Source: Marsupella aquatica (lineage: Eukaryota > Marchantiophyta). From it: 64,000 nt of DNA. Positions 56,401 to 64,000 of this stretch are shown piece by piece (position 1 is the stretch's first letter; every line of letters starts with the position of its first letter). Location: assembly GCA_973895155.1 (NCBI GenBank), contig OZ316898.1, positions 9,920,001 to 9,984,000 on the forward strand. The letters run 5' to 3'. The notes under the pieces are model-generated. The model was not told the DNA's origin and did not search any database. It saw only the letters and a program-made list of their open reading frames with translations. The translations under genes were made by a program, and so were the position numbers.

Positions 56401-58127
56401 TGTTGAATGTTGCACGTGTAATTTTCATACCATCACACAAAATTCGAAGCACCTCTTCCGGAACTGATTCTCCTTTGCATGCATACATCAAGAAGAGTGT
56501 GCTTTTGGCGTGCTTGTTGTCTAGGGAGTCTATACAAAGTTTCATGGTCTCGCATAAGCTTCTGGGGGCAGTCTCACTATTCAGCCCTAGCACGATAGTG
56601 CTGTCTTTGTTGTCTAGTTGCGTAGATAACTCCATCCAAACAGCTTGCCACTCGCTTTGGTCATGTTTGTTCGGGCTGTAAGAGAAGCTGCTTGCCAAAC
56701 ACGCCAAAGCCAGAGGGTTTCTGTCTGTTGCTTTTATCATTTTATTCGCTATTTCCTGCACATGAACAACAAATACGAGTACATCCATCCATTGTTACAT
56801 ATTAGAAGGATGTAGCATATATCATAGCCATAGATTAGAGAAGTTAGCCAGTGCCTCGCCAAATCTTTGGATTCTGTTCTAGATGTAGGCCAGATATCGA
56901 GAAACTTTCTCTCTAAATATCATCAGCTTTTAATTGTTGTACAATTCGACAAGAAAAGAAGGATGTAGCCGGACAAGTAACAAGATGTTAACTTCGTAGA
57001 TATGTCGCTAGAAACTAAGGTGTGAAAGGTATGTGAGGAGCCTGTACCAGTAAATGAGGAAGGATCGTTTGATTCTTCAGCCCCACAAGAGAGGCAAGAA
57101 TCTTCCTGGCCTCCTCCTTGCTCGGTTTTTCCATCGGAATAGCCACTGAGTCGTCCTTAAAGTCATCACACAAATTAGACTTTTGGGAAGTGATGAGAAT
57201 CTTATCATCCCCACCCTCTCTGGCAACCTCCCACATTTTATATAGAAATTTATTGTCTGAAACTCCATCCAAGACCATCAAAATCTTCTTGCCAACCATA
57301 AAATTTTTGAGAGCTGTTGCGATTCGATCCTTCGAGCTCGCCCTCAGGCCATCTGTCTTCCCAGTTTTTGAACTTTCCTCGGTTAAACTACTGGGAGACA
57401 GGTACTCCAATATTTCATATTGCTTAGTGGCAAGATCAGATATTGAGGCAGTTTCACACGACACCACAATCACATGATCGAAAACATGCCTTTTGACCCC
57501 AGACTTCCCGTATAGCTTACACATATTTCTGGCAAGGGTTGACTTCCCTTTTCCCACTCCACCATGTAGTAGTATCATGGCAGGGCCCTGAGTATCTTCA
57601 ATTGCCTGGATGACATCTGCCTCTGACTTTTTTATGGGCACATATTTTCCGTCATTGTCGTGGACAATTGTAGACAAGGCCCGCTTTGCGTCTGCCTTTT
57701 GCATTAGACCGGAGAGCTCATCTTCATCCTTGAGTATTTTGGGGATACGATCAAGCTCCTCGTTCACCTTCTTCAGTGTGCTTTCTAGCTTTTGTGGCAG
57801 AAAGGTGAGAGATAACTTTGCATACAACCACCATAGTTGGGAACAGCACTGGTCGCTGTTCACGCTTTTCTCCAAGCTCTCTAGTCTTGCCTCAGCCTTC
57901 TTCAGGTTGACTTCGCCTTTCTTCAAGATCTTCATCATAGTGCTGTCTGTTGGTTGCTGATGGATGCAGACTTGCTCTTCATAGTTCTTGAGCCTTATGC
58001 GGAGTATGGTCGCTTCACTTTGATACTCGCCCGACACAGTAAACCAGTCTTCCTTCACATCCGCGATCTTTGACACCACTTTGAGGACTGACTCGAAGAC
58101 TGCCACGACTTCATTCACCACCGCCAT
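53472..58127 (-). CDS. NB-ARC protein with C-terminal ARM and TPR repeats (NLR-like), four exons, 1,060 residues
   Basis: Exons: 57048-58127, 55874-56755, 54432-55291, 53472-53832, all GT-AG, summing to 3,183 nt in frame. An N-terminal helical, coiled-coil-like region (residues 1-150; MAVVNEVVAVFESVLKVVSK start) precedes the NB-ARC: P-loop GGVGKGKS (189-196), kinase-2 KILMVLDGVSD (Asp287; the usual second Asp is Gly), RNBS-B-like KILITSQ (309-315) and the GLPL-like NPLALACLAS (about 373-382). No clear MHD was found. Exon 3 (about 655-941) encodes ARM-like repeats (LANLACARDASVRLGIVAEE, ALAGVVNCLSNLYNDELQ). Exon 4 (about 941-1060) encodes TPRs (FGDFQGALDDANKAITM, GALADLDEALQIEPNDYEML). NB-ARC proteins are ATP/ADP switches, and NLRs use repeats for sensing; ARM/TPR in place of LRR is known in non-seed plants. 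An immune role is inference. Confidence 0.9.
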
Positions 58128-59730
58128 GAATCTGACCAGCCATGCGATAGCAAGGCATCAGCAATTAATTACCAAAATACTACTGAAGCCTGAGTAGATG
58201 TGGTTCACAAATTAGATGTGATTCACAAATTAATGAGCAGATCAAAGATTCCAAGAGACCTCAACGCACCTTAGATACACAAAACTAGCCTAGGGGCTGG
58301 CCCAGGGGCTGTTTAGGAGTAGTGTGCCGGTGTTGTCTCCCTTGTAGTTACAAACACGCCTAGGGGATTAAAGCTCGGGCACAACAGATGGGAAATAGAG
58401 GGACAACTGAGATCAAAGTCATTTCCTAGGACAGATTCTTCGGTTCGATGTCCTGAAAGGAAAAAAAAGTGCCTACTACAACACGGTTAGTTTTCACTCT
58501 GGGCAGTCTCTCTTACCATACAGCATCACGTACTTCAAAAATGGTCACTTCCAGAACATTAACCCACTAAAACCAAAGAGAGATACTTCATCGTTCGCTG
58601 TACTACACATGCATAGAAACCCAAGGAAAGCTCCCTGGTCTCTCAGCGAAAGAATCACTCCAGAACTCAAGATGAAACGGTGGGGATATGTACCCCGGGT
58701 AAAGCTTTCGACAGCCATGTTTGCAGACACGAGGAGAGCGCCAACACAGTGCTGAAAACCATGAAAAATCACTAAGTCCAGATCCGGCCTTTCTCAAGGC
58801 GGCACTACAGACACTATCCTGCTCCTGAGCTGCCAACAACCCAAACCACAACTTGCGACAGGACACAGATCAAGTCATCGATCTACATCCACAGAATGGT
58901 CATAGCTAGCTGCCATGAAACTACCTTAGACACCGCGGGAGTCACGTGTACAAATGCAGGAGCTGTTCGTAGTGTGCAGCGTCGTCCCTCTGGTTGTTGC
59001 AAACATCGATCATGGTGGAAGTTCGAGCAGAACCGACGGAAAATAGGGGGACAACTGAGATCGAACTAAATCTCCTCCGACAGTGCCTTCACCTAGACAC
59101 AACTAAAATGTTCAGCTCTGATCCCACAAAAGCAGTCTGCCTATTGATCGAAGGCACATCGACCTGCTTTCCTACGACAGACATGGCTCTACGATCTGAA
59201 AGCTTACAGAGCTGCCAAGTCAATCAACGCCAAGAGGCAGCAGCAGACCTAGAACGAACCATACGCAGCTACCTGCTCTGCTCTCAGGTTGCTGCGAGTA
59301 CTCTCACTGCTGCCTCAAAACCATTCCACGCCATAAGCACCCGGGTGCCGTCCTCAGTCATTCACAAAGCACAATGCGTGATTCATACCGAGAAGATTGA
59401 TCATTGGATATTCGTACAGCTTGAAGGTACCCATCGGGCGGAGCGACAGCAAATGGAGGAGCATTATTTAAGATTTTAAGCCGTGATATGCTGGTCAGGA
59501 GAGGATTGGACGCCACAAGATCCACCTCGAATGCTACTGGGAGACCCCAGGCTGGACGAGAACTGCCTGAGAGGTAATTCGGAACTTTGACTGATGAATA
59601 ATGCCACTAACTCTGCCAACGTACAGTATGTACAAATCCCTTCACAACCCTTTCGAATGGCTTTCCAATTAGTTTCAAAGCTCGAATCTATCAGTACGAG
59701 TAGAGAGTACAATATTGTCTTTAAGTAAAA
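58128..59730 (-). promoter_or_regulatory. 5' flank of the NB-ARC gene, with an internal duplicated block
   Basis: Contains two related segments near 58310-58450 and 58965-59085, sharing TAGTGTGC, GTTACAAAC/GTTGCAAAC, AATAGAGGGACAACTGAGATC and CATTTCCT-like parts. The plus-strand frame at 58994-59479 (161 codons) covers the second copy and has no recognisable motif. This flank presumably holds the promoter, but no core element can be named. Confidence 0.4.
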
Positions 59731-60437
59731 TTGAAGCCAGGGTGCCCTTCACAGGTTGATTGATGCGTTCCTCACAACACGGTACAGTGCGATTCCTTGA
59801 AGGAAGTCAGACAGCTGACCACCCTACGAGATCGAACTTAAATACGTGTAGCCTTAAGAATTCTTAAAATGTGAACGCACGTGGTGATCTTTGCTACACG
59901 ATAAGGGTGCCATCTGACCAAAGTCAGAAATCTGTTCACGGAAATGGTCAAGGATTCTGGGTTTACAGTTATTGCATTTGAGTAAATTCATTGAAGCCAG
60001 GCTGCACTCTGCAGTATCATTCATGCGTTACATCATTCACAGTACAGTACGATCTCGTGCAGGAAGTCAGGCAGATGACCACCCTACCAGATCGAACGGA
60101 AATACATGCAACCTTAAGAATTCTTAAGAAATGAATGCGAGTGGTGATACTCGTTGGACGATAAGGGTGCCATCTGACCAAAGTCAGAAATCTGTTCACG
60201 GAAATGGTCAAGGACTCTGGGTGTACAATTATTGCATTTGAGTAATTGAAGCCAGGCTGCACTTTACAATATGATTCATGCATTACTTTATTCACAGTGC
60301 AGTACGATTCCGTGCAGGAAGTCAGGCAGATGACCACCGTCCCTACGGAAATGCATTTATCAACCTTAAGAATTCTTAAGAACTGAACGCAAGTGGTGAT
60401 CTTCGCTGGACGATAAGGGTGCCATCTGACCAAGGGT
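59731..60437. repeat. 255-260 bp tandem repeat, nearly three units
   Basis: Units start TTGAAGCCAGG at 59731, 59991 and 60246; the third is cut short at the CATCTGACCAA phrase. Each contains the palindromic CCTTAAGAATTCTTAA and GATAAGGGTGCCATCTGACC. The end of the third unit is where unit 1's deletion joins. Confidence 0.92.
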
Positions 60438-62565
60438 GTCACTTGAACCGGGTTTGGGTTGCCATTTAGTTTTGCTCACAATTACGGTATCGACTTTACT
60501 GCCACTTTTAGTTGCGGATGAATGAAGAGCTTCAACTGTAGTGACAGAAAATGGCACAAGTGTACTGGGGCGACAAGAGTGGACAATCGTCATCATAGCA
60601 GAGGTTTCGAGCCGTTTCAAGAGTGACATGTAAGATTGTGTGCCTCGACATGTAACAACTATGGAGAACCAGACAAGATTTGCGTTAAGGTTTTTGTGAA
60701 GCAAAATCTCGACCTTTTCACACGGTGTGGAATCGGAGCCGGAGAAATTTACGTTTTGGTTGGGCAGGGGCAGTGCTGGCCTCTATACCAATGGAGATCT
60801 TGGTGATGATGTCCAGGAAGCCATGGATTCGAAGCCCCACATACTCGACGATTTTGCTGCGTGTGGACTTTATACTCGCATATTCATTCAATCTCCGTTG
60901 TATTAGCTCATTCTCGCTCTACTCTGTGGACGCATTTGGGTACCTGTGAACTTCTAGTACTCTTTGATTCTCACAAGTGTTCGAAGATTCACTTCTATGT
61001 TATGGTATTTGGGGCCCTGTGTACTTTAATATTTCATTTATTCGTTCATTCTCTTTAGCCTTTTCCGCATTCACCGCATTCACTCTATTCCCATTCCTTC
61101 TGGATTAAAACTTTGTCGTCTCGTTTGTTCTCCGTAGGTTTTGCACTTTCTCTCTTTGGCCCAATGTTCGCGTTCAGGTGGACTCGAATCTCATTCTGCG
61201 TAGTTTTCTGAACATTGTTGATCCAGTGCAGCGATTGGTTCATGGTGGGTATGAATTCATTGGCACATGGAATCCTTCTCGATCTCGGTCAGATTGTGTC
61301 TCTATTTGACTCTTGTTTGATGACTTCCTCCTGGTTTTCCTTCAGCTTCTGGTTTTTGGATGATCCTACTGGGTCCCTAGACTCGACGGATAGGAACCTA
61401 GCCTTCCGCTGTCGTCATTTGATGGTTTTCCTTGCAGCAACTGGACATCTATTGTGCAGATATTTGACATTACTGTGAGGAAAATTTTCCCCTCAACTTC
61501 TTTTTTAAACTACACAAAAAACATTCCTTTCAAGAAGAGATTTTCTTCTGTTTGCTGGCATGCTATAAGTACACTTATGCTTTGCAACAGGTACAGAAAT
61601 TGGTTTGCTTGTACCAAATTTCCTTTCACACAATACTTTTTCTCATATCAGGAAAAAACCGTAACAAACTTAGTCATTGCTAGCGTATACTTGATTTCAA
61701 ATATTTGAACTTTTGTGTAATTTGTTTTTGTCAATTTGGGACTTCTTCTTTGGCTAGCAAACTCGCTAGCAAACACGCTAGCCATATGGAGTCTTAGAAA
61801 TGCAGAAGTCTGCCAAAATTAAAAGCCATTATGACCCACTCCTCTGACTAATAACTACTCTCCTTGCTAGCAAAAACTTTATGTTTGCTTGCATCATAAT
61901 CGATGCACTGGGAAGGAACTGTCATACTTCCAACTTGTAGAAGTAGTTCTGGAGCTTCAGATGAGAGCATCAAGCTAGCCTAAGGCTTGGAAAATACAAA
62001 GGAAGATGGTTGGGATTGGTTGTGGTGATGATATTTTATTCCTTAAGTCTATAGAGATTGGTAAAGAGAAAGAGGCTGGGAAAACTTTAATGCCCAGGAA
62101 AAGGCACAGGTCCACTGCTCTTCAGGTGTCCTAAAAAAGCCCACAAGCTACAACTTAGAACTATCCATTCAACTTCATTTATTCTCATGTATGGCACAAC
62201 TTGTTGTCTTGATGCAAATGTCTTGTCAAAGAGGTAAATGGTCAAATTAAGAAAGATTGTGTGCAGAAAGAGTACTAGTCAAAAGAGAAGGCAGAAGTTC
62301 TGGGTAGGGGAGGTGAAAGTTGTGGGGATGGAGAGTCAAAAGTTAGATAAGATAGAGGACACGGGCAGGGAGAAGAGGCAGGAATTGTGTGGAGGAGAGG
62401 AGAGGAGAGGAGAGGTTTGGATTTTGTGATTGGGGATGAAGGTCAGGGCGTGAAGATCATCCTATTCAATAAAACCAGAATTTCAAAACCTCAAAAGGTG
62501 GAGTGGGCATTTGTAGGTTTTTAGGCCAACTTTTTCAATAATTATTTTTCCCCAAAATGAATAAT
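60438..62565. other. Right part of unit 2, no gene recognised
   Basis: Collinear with 48341-51080 but more diverged. No exon-like signal. A GGAGAGGAGA purine stretch lies near 62390-62415. Confidence 0.6.
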
Positions 62566-63680
62566 CTTGATGGCTCAAAAAGAAATCTGACAATCTCTAT
62601 TTGTTATTGATATGTCTATAATTTGTATGTGACAACTGTTGGGAGCTCCCACTCTAGTGTTTTTGTCCCAACCATTTCCTTTCAAATGATAAGGTCATTT
62701 GGAATGGACAGTGACCAGATTTATTCCAATGGATATCGTGTTGATGAACCTTGAACGTGTACAAATTTAGGTTCATACCACCATCATTTGACAGCTAATC
62801 CTCAATTGGCTGTATTTTCAGGAAAGTTGGACCAGGTAAAAAATGGTGTAAAACACCTCTGCTATGTGACATTTAATTTGCACCAAGTACCACAAGTGAG
62901 TACAATGCTCAAAATTTGGAAGGACAAAAAATGAGGTGCTTGATCTTTGCCTCATCTATATATTACCCGAGCTAAACAAAGATGATTCAAAAATCTACAA
63001 GCCATCTATTAGGGCATCTCAAACCTCTCAGTTTTGGGTCCGGTCACGGTCACACAGCTTTGCCAGAAGTAGAGTGGTGGACCTCTTGTGACCCATGTCC
63101 AAAACTGATACTTTTGGTCCGATATGGGTTTTGGACTTCGGTCACAAGAGGTAAAACATGTAATTGCTTGTGACCTAGGTTTACCTCTTGTGACCTAAGT
63201 CCAAAACTCAAACTTTTGGGACAGGGGATCTTTTTGTGGCCCTCCAGGTTTGAGACTCCCTATTGTAAAACAAATTGCAGCCATTTGCCCTCATTATAGG
63301 CCAAATTCAATCTCAGAGAAATAAATTGAACCAATGGCCTGGACGTCTTGTAAAGCCATCCTTATCTCGTTTTTCTACTAACCACCGACCAGCACCCTCT
63401 TCGCTGGCCACGTGGCCACCCTTAATCGCAAAGTGCTGGCGAAGGCGTGGCTGCCACTCCAAGTGACGTTCTAGAAAGATTCCGCTGGGTGACCCTAAAG
63501 TCCTACAAGTATGCAGCGACCATCGCTATTGCAGGTGAGATGCGTCCATGACATTTTTGTTTCTCGACGAATTGCTTAGAAAGAGTGAGCAGTAATTGAG
63601 CCCTGGTGCATGCGTACTTTAGCGTTACGAGAAGCAGTGAGAGTAGCAGCAACCCGAGTGTGGAATAGTGTGGATGTCTC
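62566..63680. other. Intergenic, nothing recognised
   Basis: Only small local repeats, such as CTCTTGTGACC with CCAAAACT phrases near 63084-63215 in both orientations. Confidence 0.4.
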
Positions 63681-63689
63681 GTTCTGTGC

Positions 63690-63955
63690 TTGTTGGAGTT
63701 GATTGGCTTGGTGGGTCGGTGACAGTATCAGGAAACTGAATGTGGATATTTTGTTCTACTGCTGGTTTGAGCTTTTGCTTTGAGAGTATCAGCAAACTGA
63801 GTGTGGATATTTGTTCTACTGCCGGTTTGAGCTTTTGCTTGGTGGGTCGGTGAAAGTATCAGCAAACTGAGCGTGGATTGAGATCGTAAAGCTATGTATA
63901 TTTCGTTCCAGTACTGCTGCATGTTGGCGTTGATCGACTTGGTGGGTCGATAGGT
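63690..63955. repeat. Short tandem repeat, about 60-75 bp units
   Basis: AGTATCAG(G/C)AAACTGA(A/G)TGTGGATATT and CTGGTTTGAGCTTTTGCTT recur near 63725, 63786 and 63855, with CTTGGTGGGTCGGTGA between some copies. Confidence 0.85.
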
Positions 63956-64000
63956 TTCCCGACTGTGAAGCTACGTTACTTTTGTTCTTGTTCTAGTCTT

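Larger units (their letters stand above)
51157..62565. repeat. Segmental duplication unit 2 (about 11.4 kb), with the intact NB-ARC gene
   Basis: See unit 1 for anchors. The extra 5.2 kb (about 55261-60421) holds NB-ARC exons 1 and 2, the start of exon 3 and the 255-bp repeats. Unit 2 probably preserves the ancestral structure because its gene is intact and every exon joins in frame. Confidence 0.88.

Noticed and set aside
58994-59479. 161-codon plus-strand frame as a gene
   Set aside because: No motif, overlaps a duplicated non-coding block, and no splice-linked neighbours.

Overview
This window looks like nuclear DNA of a streptophyte plant, probably a non-seed land plant (bryophyte, lycophyte or fern grade) or a charophyte alga. 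The grounds are a spliced plant-type UDP-glucuronate decarboxylase gene (UXS), an ankyrin/integrin-linked-kinase-like gene, an NB-ARC gene ending in armadillo (ARM) and TPR repeats instead of LRRs, and Copia, Ty3/gypsy and LINE debris in gene-poor sequence. The species cannot be fixed from the sequence alone.

Layout. 0-3.8 kb: minus-strand ankyrin-kinase gene running off the left edge; its exons are still readable but the kinase N-lobe is missing. 5.28-7.99 kb: small, rearranged Copia element with LTRs, a 5-bp target duplication, an inverted integrase fragment and a decayed RT/RNase H. 8-14.7 kb: intergenic DNA with short tandem duplications. 14.7-17.4 kb: complete seven-exon UXS gene (minus strand, 443 codons) whose first intron has the hallmarks of a U12-type AT-AC intron. 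18.2-23 kb: minisatellites and diverged local duplications. 24.0-32.7 kb: a Ty3/gypsy retrotransposon with an unusual polyprotein: Gag, protease, C5-cytosine DNA methyltransferase, RT, RNase H, integrase, PHD finger. 35.9-36.5 kb: LINE fragment. 39.6-41.7 kb: 5'-truncated non-LTR element with a C-terminal zinc motif and a possible restriction-like endonuclease. 43.1-62.6 kb: two tandem segmental-duplication units. Unit 2 carries an intact four-exon NB-ARC-ARM-TPR gene (1,060 codons before the stop); unit 1 carries a broken paralogue that lost the whole NB-ARC part while its ARM repeats expanded.

Main point. The most unusual object is the gypsy element. Its methyltransferase is in the same frame as Gag-protease and the start of RT, so it belongs to the element and is not a neighbouring host gene. 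With a C-terminal PHD finger (a histone-tail reader family) the element combines a putative DNA-methylation writer with a putative chromatin reader. This copy carries two in-frame TAG codons and a small deletion-frameshift, so it is probably not autonomous. DNMT capture by retrotransposons has been reported in dinoflagellates and charophyte algae; the combination with PHD, and the Glu-Cys-Gln catalytic motif here, merit follow-up. No tRNA, rRNA, CRISPR or bacterial-type feature was seen.
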